Assembly (NCBI GenBank): GCA_039105265.1
Contig: JAPFFF010000416.1
Coordinates: 1-23,223 of the forward strand
DNA: 23,223 nucleotides
From: Tritrichomonas musculus
Taxonomy: Eukaryota; Parabasalia; Tritrichomonadida; Tritrichomonadidae
Direction: 5' to 3'
The position numbers were made by a program, and so were the translations under genes. The notes beneath the pieces were generated by a model, which was not told the DNA's origin, did not search any database, and saw only the letters and a list, made by a program, of their open reading frames with translations. Position 1 is the first letter of the stretch. Each line of letters starts with the position of its first letter. Below are positions 1-9,802 of this stretch, in pieces.

Positions 1-348
1 AACACTTGCTGCTTCAATTGCGGATGTTTCAGATTTATGGCGCATAACCATTGCATCAGCATAACCAGCGATAACACGGACCGAATCTTGAATGGTTTCA
101 CCTTTACTAGCGGAAGATGATGAACCAGCGTTTTCGGTTGTAATGATTTTGGCTCCAAGTTTAAGTGCTGCTGTTTCAAATGATAATCTGGTTCGTGTGC
201 TTGGTTCATAGAACATAACAGCAATGATTTTATCACTTAACTTGTTTGAGTAGTTTTCAGGATGATCTTTGATTTTGTTTGTTAAGTCAAAGACATCTTT
301 TAAGCTGTCTTTATCATATTGATCGGCGCTTAAAACGTGTTTCATCAT
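1..348 (-). CDS. pyrB: Aspartate carbamoyltransferase, N-terminal part (runs off window)
   Basis: Catalyses carbamoyl phosphate plus L-aspartate to N-carbamoyl-aspartate, the first committed step of pyrimidine synthesis. The 116 visible codons cover most of the carbamoyl-phosphate domain of a protein normally near 310 residues. Visible family signatures are FYEPSTRTRLSFE (residues 46-58, the phosphate-binding STRTR loop at 50-54), the loop SSSSASKGET whose Lys82 matches the catalytic lysine of the 80s loop, and YADAMVMRH around residues 96-104. The EPSTRTR form and the RH motif favour aspartate over ornithine carbamoyltransferase. The start is the first of two adjacent ATGs (348 or 345), 14 bases after an initiator-like motif. 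The frame is open to the window edge, so the aspartate-binding half is unseen. Base composition is clearly less AT-rich than the flanks. Bacterial ancestry is plausible but is inference. Confidence 0.93.
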   Translation of the reverse strand, partial: MMKHVLSADQYDKDSLKDVFDLTNKIKDHPENYSNKLSDKIIAVMFYEPSTRTRLSFETAALKLGAKIITTENAGSSSSASKGETIQDSVRVIAGYADAMVMRHKSETSAIEAASV

Positions 349-358
349 CTGAAGATAA

Positions 359-364
359 AAATGA
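359..364 (-). promoter_or_regulatory. Initiator-like element of the carbamoyltransferase gene
   Basis: The minus strand reads TCATTT, matching the trichomonad initiator consensus TCA(C/T)T(A/T). The presumed +1 A pairs with position 362, giving a 14-base leader before the ATG, typical of trichomonads. Transcription start is inferred from motif and spacing. Confidence 0.6.
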
Positions 365-1436
365 TGTCAAGTCCAGCAATGGTCGTTTGTTCAAATTTTG
401 TTATAAAGATTTAAGCTCTCAAATTCGACCAAATTATTGAATTTAAAAAAAAAAAAATATTTATTTATCTTTTTAAATTTCTAATAAATATTTTTTAAAA
501 TCAGTAAAATACATTTTATAAATTGTGTTTGTTTTAAATAATCTGGATATTCTGGATTTATTTCAGATTAGGTTAACTTTTCCTATAAGAAACCTTATTT
601 TTCTGAATTTGAATACACGTTGGTAGTGTAATTTCAATAGATTTTTCTGAGTAAACTACGTATTTTTCAGAGCTAGCTACGTCTCAATATTTAACGCGAA
701 ACCTTGAAATTTCTTTCAATATAATTCAAATATATCTTTATGCATGAGCATTTTTATATTTAATATTATTTATAAAACTAAATTAATTCACGTGCACTAA
801 AAAAAAAATTCTTCGATATTTTTTTTTTTTTGAACGAGCTTTGAAAAAATGGAAAGTACAAAAATATCTCTTCTTGAATCTCTTGATAAAGAATTAGATA
901 CAGAAGAAAAATGTTAAAATATCAAAAGTGTTATCTCAACTCAACAAATAGTATAGCTTTAGCATGGTATTTTTGAAATATTATATACCGAACTATCATA
1001 GACTATGCAAGAGAAGAAAATTGTCAAGAAATCATTGGCCTTCATTCCAAATAATTGATTAATTAAAACTAGGAGAACAGATATATGAATACTCATTAAG
1101 CTTTCAAATTCAAACATCAAAATGATTCCTATCACATGAATAAACATTTATAAAAATCAAAAAACTAAAAAATCAAGTTTTTAAAAATCTTTTTTTATTT
1201 AACCAAATTCAGCAAACAATTATAATTGAAAAAAATAAAATTTACCAAATTACAGTCAAATAAAAATAGGATATAGCATAAAATATTAGAATTATGGTTA
1301 AAATACGAAATTTTCTTTCAAAAAAGCTACAAATAATAGATACTCTAATTTATCTTAAAAATTGAGATATCCCTCAAAAAATAAAGTATTTGAAATAATT
1401 CATACAATTGAATAAAAAAATGTGATTATATTAATA
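365..1436. other. AT-rich intergenic stretch
   Basis: About 1.1 kb of AT-rich DNA with A and T runs, for example at 447-458 and 820-830. No intact gene, RNA gene or element end was recognised. The only structured part is a protein-like reading frame with internal stops around 849-1150, listed separately. Confidence 0.5.
849..1150 (+). pseudogene. Possible remnant of a protein-coding gene, unknown function
   Basis: From an ATG at 849 one frame reads MESTKISLLESLDKELDTEE and then a stop. The same frame continues for about 230 bases with protein-like composition, for example HGIFEILYTELS and EKKIVKKSLAFIP, broken by several stops. Constancy of frame and charged/hydrophobic alternation suggest a decayed gene rather than random AT-rich DNA. 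No family was recognised, and no good initiator motif was seen upstream. It could also be chance. Confidence 0.22.
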
Positions 1437-1547
1437 GAGGGTTTTCCAAAAAAAAAAAGCTTGTTCAAAACTAATCTTTTTTCCGAAAACTCGATGATAA
1501 TAGGAAATTCTTTTTTTTCCAAAAATTGGTCTGTTTTCCGAAATTTT
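1437..1547 (+). repeat. Left terminal inverted repeat of the 760-bp element
   Basis: Pairs with 2086-2196 in inverse orientation. Shared landmarks in order are GAGGGTTTTCC, an 11-A run, GCTTG, CTTTTTTCCGAAAACTC, AGAAATTC or GGAAATTC, and TTTTTTTTCC. Confidence 0.75.
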
Positions 1548-2012
1548 TATTTTTTGCCTATCTCGAACTTTTTTGCAAAAAAAATGGGATTTTAACGAAA
1601 AATGAGATATTTTATGCAAAAAAAATTATTTTATTAGTAAAAAAAAATATAAGTGGTAAATAAATTTATGACATTACAATAAAACAAAAACTAGCTATAT
1701 TTGAGATACCAAAAATACAATCTACAATTATGATAATGTTATATCAACTATATTCTGCAATTTATGCTTATAAATATTTATATCGTATAGAAAGGCAGAA
1801 ACTAATCTACATGTTTAGCTGATTTCCATCTTTTATAATTTAATTTAATTTTTGATGAGTGTTGAATTTGTTAACTTTATAAAAATTTTTGTAGAGATTC
1901 GTGGGTATACATTATTTTTTGATTATTATTCAATATATATTGAATAAATATATATATAAACAGTAGAAAAAAATTCATAGTTGATAAATAAAATAACATT
2001 TTTTCAAAAAAA

Positions 2013-2040
2013 AAAAGCATGAGTAGCTACTCATGCTTTT
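2013..2040. repeat. 28-bp perfect palindrome
   Basis: Two 14-base half sites meet without a spacer: AAAAGCATGAGTAG followed by its exact reverse complement. It sits inside the 760-bp element, bordered by long A runs, and could extrude as a cruciform or fold as an RNA hairpin. Function unknown. Confidence 0.85.
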
Positions 2041-2085
2041 GTGAAAAAAAAAAATTCTCATAAAATTTGGATTTTCCGAAAAAAA

Positions 2086-2196
2086 ACATTTTCCGAAAAC
2101 CAGCCTGTTTTTGGAAAAAAAAGAATTTCTTATTTTTGTTGAGTTTTCGGAAAAAAGGTTATTTTTGAGCAAGCTTTTTTTTTTTGGAAAACCCTC
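2086..2196 (-). repeat. Right terminal inverted repeat of the 760-bp element
   Basis: Reverse complement of the left arm with scattered substitutions. Ends ...GGAAAACCCTC immediately before TA. Confidence 0.75.
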
Positions 2197-2254
2197 TAAT
2201 ATTTATAAGATTTTTATTACCAACGAAATTGATATATCAGTATAATAACTAATA

Positions 2255-2818
2255 TTATATATTATATTCATCATCAAAGTCAAATAATGAATTTTCTTCA
2301 AAAAATTGATCATATTTCTCATTATTTATCCAAATATCATCTTTTTCAAAAAAACTTTGCCCTTTCTTTGTTTTTAACTGATTATCTGAATTTCTTTTTT
2401 GAGATCTATTTGGCTCTTCTTTGTCATTTTTCGGTTGTTCTTCCTGCTTTTTTTTTGGAAAAAAGAAACGACTTCTTTGTAAAAAGGCAAGTCTATTTTT
2501 TATTGATACTTGATTTCTTTTGCCGAAATATTTACAAAATAAAGACCATTTAGGTCCATATTTAGTGTACAAATCTATTAGTAGATTATCTTCATTTTGT
2601 GACCATTCTACTTTCTCGATTTCAGGCTTCAAATTATTCATATATCTGTCTCTACATTGCTTAGCTGTTCTTCCAGGGACAAAATTTGCAATAAACGACC
2701 ATTTTTTTGATCCAATTATTTGAACAAAATGCTTAATGATTTGATCTTCTTTTTCAGTGAAATGTTTTTGAACTCTCTTGCTCTTATTTTTTGGTCTTGT
2801 ATTGTTAGTTGTTTGCAT
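2255..2818 (-). CDS. Two-repeat Myb-like DNA-binding protein
   Basis: A 187-residue probable nuclear transcription factor. Residues 18-66 form one SANT/Myb repeat (F20, W40, PGRTAKQCRDRY with Tyr59 at the third aromatic position). Residues 70-115 form the second (W72, W91, VSIKNRLAFLQR as recognition helix). This R2R3-type layout is common in trichomonads, where Myb proteins bind promoter elements of iron-responsive and other genes. A lysine-rich PKKK at 121-124 may act as a nuclear localisation signal. The tail, residues 120-187, is polar and ends in an acidic, Phe-rich stretch that could be an activation segment (inference). The ATG at 2818 is chosen because it is the first in frame and lies 12 bases after an initiator motif. 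Target genes cannot be told from sequence. Confidence 0.92.
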   Translation of the reverse strand: MQTTNNTRPKNKSKRVQKHFTEKEDQIIKHFVQIIGSKKWSFIANFVPGRTAKQCRDRYMNNLKPEIEKVEWSQNEDNLLIDLYTKYGPKWSLFCKYFGKRNQVSIKNRLAFLQRSRFFFPKKKQEEQPKNDKEEPNRSQKRNSDNQLKTKKGQSFFEKDDIWINNEKYDQFFEENSLFDFDDEYNI

Positions 2819-2826
2819 TTTCAATT

Positions 2827-2832
2827 AAATGA
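2827..2832 (-). promoter_or_regulatory. Initiator-like element of the Myb gene
   Basis: The minus strand reads TCATTT with +1 A opposite 2830, a 12-base leader before the ATG. Motif and spacing match the other initiators in this window. Confidence 0.6.
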
Positions 2833-4757
2833 GGTAATTATTTTGATCAAATGATATATATTACAAAAAGTTGAATACACAGCAATTGAATCACAAAAAG
2901 TGATTGATATATAAACTTTTTGTGAAGTATTTCTTATAAAAAAATATTGAAATTTTGAAAATTGAATGAGATAAAATTTGATTCAAATTTTGAAAATTTG
3001 TTTTTCATATAAAATAAGCATATGATAAGAGCTAATAATACTTGTTTTACATCAATGCCATTTAAAATAGGGAATTTTTGAGAGATATTTCATCATACAA
3101 ATATTGTACTTTTCTTATTCCTATTTAAAAATGATAATATTTCAGAAAAAATTATCTCTTGTCATTCTTATCCCCATCTTCTAAGTTTGTACTTTGATTT
3201 ATCTTGCTCCATTTCGACATAATGTTAAATAGCATTTTATTTTTTTCAACATATTGAATTCAATTCAATTTTATGGATAAGATAAAATAGTTTCAAATAT
3301 TGAATGTTACTTAAAAAAAACATTCAAAAAGTGGTGAGTTAGATTCTGATATCTCAAATCTTTTCAAATTTTTCTATAGATTGAGACAACTCATACAATC
3401 TTGGTTTTCCAAGATACCTAAATCATCAAATATTTTAAAGTATTATCATTATTAATTGGTAATTATTGATTTTTAAGAGATGATTTGGCTTTGCAATGAT
3501 GTTTTTGGGCAATTTTTTTAGATTTGTAATGAAAATTATATTCTGAAGAAATATAAAACTTTTAAAACATGTATGATTGATTGTTTAAGTAAATTTTGCA
3601 TAATTTAAAAGCAACTCCAAAGTTGTTTGCAGTAAATTCTTCAATATAAAATAAAAATATGAATATTCAAAAAATCAATTCAATTTTTCATCGATTAAAA
3701 ATTCAATAAAATAATAATCGATTGAATTTTATTTCCGTTAATGCTATTCAGAACTTAGGAAACTTGTTCGTTTATTTCCGGTAAATGAAAATATTCTTTT
3801 TTCATATTAACAAGCATAATAAAAAGAATGGCATCTATTAAAAAATAATGTTTGTGTATATATGTTTTTTATCAAATATTTTAATTTGATTGAAATCCAC
3901 TACAAGCTCAAAAAATAAAGCAAATATTGAATGAATACTTTACTGAATATTTCATAACTTATCGTCAAAAATGCATAGAAATTTTAAAACTTGAAATAAA
4001 AAAAAATTCACTGAATAAAAAGTTATATTATATATATAATATAAATAGGATCAACTATACTTTAGTATTTTAAATAAAATGTTTGTTTTAGTGGATCAAC
4101 TAAAGAAAAGTTAGTCTTTTCTGAAGAACCTTCAAAAAGTGGAAATCATTCAGAAAAAATAATCTAAATAAAATAATAAATTTGATATTATATTTTTTAA
4201 TCATTTCATATAAATCAATCAAAAAATTGGAAAAAAGAAATTAAAATGATCTATATCATAGGAAAGAACAATTTTTTAAATTCATTATGTATGAAATAAA
4301 AAATTATTTATCCTAAATTATTCAAAATTGAAAAAAAAAACGAATTGATTTTAGTTTTTTCTTCTTTGTAAACGATATACTTTATTTTTTTAAGCACATG
4401 TTATATTACTTATATTATATATTTTCAATTTTCAGATCTATAATGAATGTCCAAAAAGATTTATATTAGAGAAGCTACTTTCTTTTTGGTGTCATATGTT
4501 TTCTCTTTAATATTGTTTACTCGAAAATCTTTTCAATAGTTGGAAAATTATAAAACAATTACATTTATCATTGTGAAAAAACGATTATTTTCAATTGAAT
4601 TTCCTAATTAATCATATCTTGAAATTGATATATAGAATTTTCAAAATAATAATTTTATAAATATTATATTTTAATTTTATTCCTAAATACAAAATATCAA
4701 CTCATTCCATGGATTTTTTAATTTTTCGGACACTTCACTTCCGATCGCCACACCTAT
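2833..4757. other. Gene-free AT-rich stretch
   Basis: About 1.9 kb without a supportable gene. Small structures seen are a perfect 7-bp stem with TTTT loop at 3398-3415 (ATCTTGG/CCAAGAT), a 22-bp AT palindrome at 4023-4044, and a GGATCAACTA direct repeat at about 4048 and 4093. None points to a function. Confidence 0.5.
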
Positions 4758-4844
4758 ATCTGAGGGGGAATAAATATATTTGAGGCAAAAAAATATATTT
4801 GAGTCCGATAAAATACATCTGATAGGAAAAAATAATATCTGAGG
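4758..4844. repeat. Five-copy ATYTGAGG motif array, about 20-base period
   Basis: Copies begin at 4758 (ATCTGAGG), 4778 (ATTTGAGG), 4797 (ATTTGAGT), 4817 (ATCTGATA) and 4837 (ATCTGAGG), spaced 20, 19, 20 and 20 bases. Spacers are A-rich and poorly conserved. Just downstream TTACCCTTTAT occurs twice (4851 and 4874). It may be a decayed tandem repeat or an element end. The regular spacing could also suit protein binding on one DNA face. Confidence 0.6.
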
Positions 4845-5029
4845 GACGATTTACCCTTTATGGTCAAAATAAATTACCCTTTATATATTTTAATGAAAAA
4901 GCATTGATCAACAAATGTCAAATTATAAAAGTAAATATTATTTCGATGATCTATTTGCCATTAAAATGTTTTTATTAAAATGATTTCATGATAATATGCT
5001 TATTAAATGATTCATTTCATGCAGGGTTT

Positions 5030-7566
5030 TTTGAAAGAGATAAATTAGATATCAAATCAACATTGAATTCAGTAATCAGTTTAATTAAATTATCAATGGG
5101 TGTAATCATCATCTCAACATCATTATCATTGTAGCTCAACAAATATTCTCATCTATTTTTGAATCGTTTCATATTTTCTAAATAAGCTTCATGTTCTTCA
5201 TTCGAAATTAGATTCTTTTGAGTTAGAGATGAATAGAAATCTTCATGTTTAAACGGTTCTGATTTAGACAATATTTCATCAAAGTCATCACTATTAATTG
5301 CTTCATATGGAAATACACCTTTATTGTTATTATCAATACAACCGCGAACGTTTCAGTTCGAGACAATAATAAATGTTTGGCCAAAGTCTTTGCCAAATTG
5401 TTTTAAAGTTCCACCAGCAACAAAAGCTTGTGCATCAATGAATCTCAGTTGTGTAGTTGTTTTGTTTGATATCAAGATGAATTGTTTCAAAGATGTAGAA
5501 GTTCCAATCATTGAATTGTTGTTAACTCTCCAGTGAGAATGATTGGAATATTCTTTAAACAAATTAGAATTAAAACATGATGAATTAAAACCAAATACGG
5601 TAACTGTTTTGATATCTCTAACAATTTCGTTGATTTGCTCATTTGACTCGATATGTAACATCTCTTTATAGAATTTATACTTATTTTCAACAATTGTTTT
5701 GGATTGTTTAAGCATAAAATCAATCCATTTTGGTATAAAGAGTTTATTTCTTGCATCGAAATGCTTTGTACTTAAGCCTTTTAATGATTTGATACAACAG
5801 CTAACAGATAAAGGAATTAATCTTGAATTTATTGTTGTAGCCTTTGTTATAGATTCGTTGACAATTTGCTCCATTGTTTCGAAATCAAAAGTCATATATA
5901 ATTGTTGTGGTTTGAATTCAAGATTATTGGCCAAACAGTATTCATAAACAGGATTATCTAATATATGCGGGTAATATGGTAAAGACACTTTCTCTGCTAT
6001 ATAATTCTTCTTAAATTTCCCATCACATTTTTCAATATGTTGTTCCATTCTTTGTTTAGCATGTCTGTTTTCATTCCTGATTGCTAAAGACCGACATTTT
6101 GGACAAACCATGATATTTGTTAACTTTTCAGCATCAAGTATGTACATTATATGAATGATTCTTGCCTTGGAGAATAATAACGCACTATATGTTGTAAATG
6201 ATTCATCAAAGAACTATTGCTCTGAAAGTCCATATGTTTTAGATTCTTCAGAGTATTCATAAATGTTTACATTAATCTTATGCTTTTTAGCTGATTCTTT
6301 CATTTCTTCAACTGAAGTTCCATTAAAGTTATCAATAATATTCTTTGCTTCTTTAGTTAAATGTGTTGTATATAGATGTCCATGTTCTTCACATAAAAGC
6401 ATTTTTGCTTTAGATGTTCTATGAAATAGTTTGCGTTTCAAAAGAGTCCTATCTAAACAAATTGATAAGAAACGATACCAGCATAACTTATCATCTTCAT
6501 TGTCTGCTATAATGAGTTTGGATTTAACAAATTCTTCAGGTAGGTGCTCAATCTTTCCTGTGACTTTGACTAATCGAGAAACAATAAATGCAATTGATGA
6601 AACAATAGTTAATTTAACAGATGATTCACTTACTCTGTAGTTGTGCAAAACAATCTCAATATACAGCTTAACTCTTTCTAAATCTTGAGGTAATTGAATC
6701 ATAATTGGAATATTTGTAAAGTATTTGTAATTGGTTGATGTGATTTCTCTTGATTCATAGTCATATTTTATTACTTCTCCATTATTCGAATTAGTTGGAA
6801 TCTCAAAAATTCCAGATAATTCAAAGGTTAATTTAAATGGTTTTCTTTCTTGTTTGAATACAGTATTTTTGAGGTAATTGAATATATCTTCTAATGAATA
6901 TATTCTATTCAAATAATATATAACTATGGGGTCATCGTTTTTTTCTAATTTAACAGTTTCTTCAGGATATTTCTGATGATGTTTATCAAATAAACGAAAC
7001 GCTTGTTCTCTATCATGTGGAATATTAACAATTAAATATTCATCATCTTTGCTCGTGAAATCATGTCCAAATTCTTTCATAAATTCGATATATTCTTCAT
7101 TCTCTCCTTCAAATAGTTTTTGAGCATATGGTTTTGGTGGATTCATAATTTTTGGTGGTAATGGCCTTAATAAAGGAGGTTTGTTAATCAATATATCAAG
7201 AAGTTGTTTATATTCAGAATTATGGGGAATTGCATCATGTTTAATTAATGGTTGTGGTTGAATTTTGAATAAATCGCTAATTGCTTCATTTTCTTTGTAT
7301 TCTGGGTTGTCAACTTATCTTTTTAATGGTTTAGGAGGTGGTAATGATAGTCCTTTAGCAAACCAATAAATGTTATCATAATTGTCTTCACCATCATATT
7401 TCGAATTTGACAAACATTCATTAATATAACCAATCAATTCATAACGTAATATAGTTTCATTGTTACCAACAGCTTCTAGCCACGTCTCTAACGAAGTGTG
7501 CTTCTTTTCAAAGATGTTCAATAACTCAACTAATTTTGAAATCTCAGTATTTTCAAGTTGGGACAT
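5030..7566 (-). mobile_element. Fossil Maverick/Polinton fragment: protein-primed DNA polymerase B, N-terminal part
   Basis: Remnant of the DNA polymerase of a Polinton (Maverick), a large virus-like DNA element abundant in trichomonads. Reading on the minus strand from about 7566, the parts are a proline-rich N-terminal region, a long upstream domain with a conserved CWYRFLSICLD stretch, a CPKC zinc-binding-like motif, the 3'-5' exonuclease domain (FDFET, later GFNSS, then FIDAQAFVAGGTLKQFGKDF), and the linker toward the polymerase domain with KHEDFYSSL. The polymerase domain is absent, and no integrase, capsid, ATPase or terminal repeat was seen nearby. The copy is broken, with a handful of interruptions plus truncation. 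The protein is still easily recognised, so decay is moderate rather than ancient (inference). Confidence 0.85.
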
Positions 7567-7770
7567 ATTTTGTAAATGGGAAAAATCTATTTTTCACTAA
7601 TATTTTGGAATAATTTTGGAAACATTACATTTATGAGATTTTGGATAAATTATTAAGTTTACTGAAATTGACTTATATGACTATTAAACAGACATGAAAT
7701 ACCATTCAATTACGCTAAAAATGATGGTCAAAAATGGGTCAACTGACTGAGTTTTCAGGTCTGTGGGACA
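7567..7770. other. Short spacer between two mobile-element remnants
   Basis: AT-rich sequence between the divergently oriented polymerase fossil and DDE transposase remnant. No terminal repeats or promoter could be assigned. Confidence 0.4.
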
Positions 7771-8690
7771 ATGAATGCTATCTTGTACCCATACGCGTCA
7801 CTATATCACTACTTTTTCAATGAAAATAAATATGTTGTATGTCATCAACATAATAAATATTTGTATGGAAAAAATACAAATGGACGTCCATCAAAATTAA
7901 AAGATGAACAAATACAAAAAGTTATTCAAAAAAATTATTCATATCATACAAATCCTGGATTTGATGATATTGAAGAATTTATTTTTAATGAATTTAATAT
8001 ACAGATTAAACCTGATACATGAGATATATTATAAATTAAAAATCATTAAATATCTTTAAGACAGTAAAAGGAAAACCTCTGGATTCAAAAAGAATTGAGG
8101 CTAATTATATTTCAATAGATATGAATATGAATGTACTCACAGAATTAATTGAGGGAGTTCCCATCAATTTTGTTTTTAATATAGGTGAGGTCGGAAAACA
8201 AAATTTTGCTGACGCAGAAATCAAAAAACTAATTGCACCTGCATATTATCCAGTAACAAGGTCTTGTAGCAGATCATCTTGCATTGCTGCTATATCATCC
8301 GCTGGATTAGTTTGTTCACCTCAAATTGCTGTTACAAGAGCAATATTAGAAGAAGAATTATACGAATATATACCAGCAGATTCAGTTCAGGTTGTTCATA
8401 CCAACAATGGATATATAAATTCTCTTTCATTTAAAATTGGTTTAATGCATTATTTATACCCAAACTACATGAATTAAGAGAAAAATCAACTAATATGGTA
8501 AAGCGGTAATGGTTTTAGACGGTCTAAAAGTGGATTGTAATATTGTTTAAAAAATAGATGCAGAAAAAGAAAATATGGTATTTCATTTTATTGTAGCCCA
8601 TTCAAGTGACCAAACTCAGCCACTTGACTTGGGCCTTTTTTGGTATTATCAAAAGTTTCAAAAAAAATTTACTATAAGAAGATAAACGTA
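7771..8690 (+). pseudogene. Decayed DDE transposase of a DNA transposon (pogo/DDE_1-like)
   Basis: Cut-and-paste transposase remnant. The first open piece (7771-8022) carries GRPSKLKDEQIQKVIQ, a helix-turn-helix-like DNA-binding stretch. The second (8121-8477) reads VFNIGEVGKQNFADAEIKK, where the family usually has Asp in the N-x-D-E motif, then ALEEEL-like and VQVVHTNNGYINS stretches. Past 8490 follow VMVLDGLKVDC and, at 8599-8637, HSSDQTQPLDLGLF, the characteristic C-terminal catalytic block with the third acidic residue. The match moves through all three frames with several stops, and the first catalytic Asp looks replaced by Gly, so the gene is dead. The family assignment rests on the D-G and QPLDLG motifs. 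Terminal inverted repeats were not found. Confidence 0.78.
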
Positions 8691-8737
8691 AAGATAGTAG
8701 CCTTTAATAATTAAATTTGATTGTTTATTCAAATTAT

Positions 8738-8760
8738 ATATATATATATAGCGAGAGAGA
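8738..8760. repeat. TA microsatellite followed by GA repeat
   Basis: A (TA)n run joined to GCGAGAGAGA just downstream of the transposase remnant. Simple repeat with no function suggested. Confidence 0.6.
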
Positions 8761-8994
8761 AATGAATTCAAAAGATAAAATTTTAAAATAATAATATTTA
8801 AATATATAATTTCTAACAATTTTTCTCATTATGTATGTTGAATATGAATTCTCAGTATGTATATATTAAAGCACAAATCAAAAGGAAAAAAATGCAAATT
8901 GCGATTCTTGACTTTTAAAATCTAGTTATAATAATTAAAAACGGTTATTTTATAATAATTATTGAAAATTGGTTGTAAAAATTACTTGCATCGC

Positions 8995-9307
8995 AATGCT
9001 GCAAATGCCCGCAAAAATGTTGGAAAGAAAAATGATTGAGAAATACACGAACAAAAAGATGAAGAGCATAGTTGTTATCCAAAAATAAATGCAAATCAAT
9101 TATTTAGACCTGCAATCCTGACATATGAAACATATAAAAGTGATACTAATTAATTATTCTTATTGGGAATAGATCACGAAAGTGAAGCCTCTTTTTATAG
9201 AGCACAAAAGAAATATTCTAATCGGATAATAAATGCAGCAAAAGATTCCTGGGTCGAAACAATTCATGGTATTAAAGGGAAATTAAAAACTTCAACTGAT
9301 GAATTGA

Positions 9308-9338
<31 letters not shown>

Positions 9339-9802
9339 GTGATAATGGAAAACATATTTTAGAGATAAAGAATACTGATATATTCAACGATAAACCAAGC
9401 TATATTGGCACAAGGATTATTTGAGCCTTTGCCTTTAAATACAGGAGTGAAACCTAAGATTTCTTAAAATTTTGTCAAGGTATTAATTTTTCAAGGAGTT
9501 TATTCCCAAAAATAGGAGATTATTATAAATTTATCTTTGGACCATTTGATGGATAACTTGTATCCATGCAAAATGATGCATCTAAAATTAATGAGCATGA
9601 AATACTGGTGTTTATTTTATGTGCTATAAATCAAAGCAAAAAAAATTTCGAAGGTAATTTCGCTTGTTATAAAAATGTGGCCAAAGAAATAATATTGAAA
9701 GCCATAAAAGGCCACACGACAATCATTGGATTGATAAGTAACAGATACAAGACTCTAGGACCTATTAACAATATCTTTATAAAAAACTACAAAAATTTGT
9801 AA
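8995..9802 (+). pseudogene. Decayed coding tract of unknown function
   Basis: Translation gives long protein-like stretches in plus-strand frames: FRPAILTYETYKSDTN, DHESEASFYRAQKKYS and DSWVETIHGIKGKLKTS upstream of 9310, then FPKIGDYYKFIFGPFDG and, in the open stretch 9566-9802, NEHEILVFILCAINQ and GLISNRYKTLGPINN. Aromatic and charged spacing is that of a real globular protein, but the tract is interrupted several times and holds a 26-base A run. I do not recognise the family. Its position right after the DDE remnant, in the same orientation, would fit a second protein of a mobile element or an unrelated dead gene. Confidence 0.5.
9311..9336 (+). repeat. 26-base A homopolymer
   Basis: Uninterrupted A run inside the decayed coding tract. 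A length error in assembly or replication slippage is likely at such a run. Confidence 0.9.

Larger units (their letters stand above)
1437..2196. mobile_element. 760-bp inverted-repeat element (MITE-like), TA-flanked
   Basis: The two ends are long inverted repeats beginning GAGGGTTTTCC, each followed by an 11-base A (or T) run and AAGC. The outer 110 or so bases of each arm match at roughly 85 percent by eye and similarity fades inward. A TA dinucleotide lies directly outside each end (1435-1436 and 2197-2198), as expected for Tc1/mariner-type insertion, although the first matching base is ambiguous. The interior carries no recognisable transposase, so it is probably non-autonomous. It lies 58 bases past the end of the Myb gene. 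Confidence 0.72.

Noticed and set aside
959-1147. Minus-strand 62-codon open frame
   Set aside because: Hydrophobic AT-driven translation without initiator. The opposite strand has the more protein-like reading.
1431-2172. Small minus-strand open frames at the ends of the 760-bp element
   Set aside because: They are translations of the A/T-run inverted arms, similar to each other only because the arms repeat.
2287-2723. Plus-strand open frames opposite the Myb gene
   Set aside because: Phe/Leu-rich antisense translations of lysine-rich coding sequence.
4758-4844. CRISPR-like array
   Set aside because: Repeat cores are only 8 bases, spacers are 12 bases and A-rich, and the genome is eukaryotic.
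5324-6640. Plus-strand open frames opposite the polymerase fossil
   Set aside because: Antisense shadows; the recognisable protein is on the minus strand.
9311-9336. Poly(A) tail of a retrotransposed copy
   Set aside because: The run lies inside protein-like sequence rather than at its end, and no target-site duplication was seen around it.
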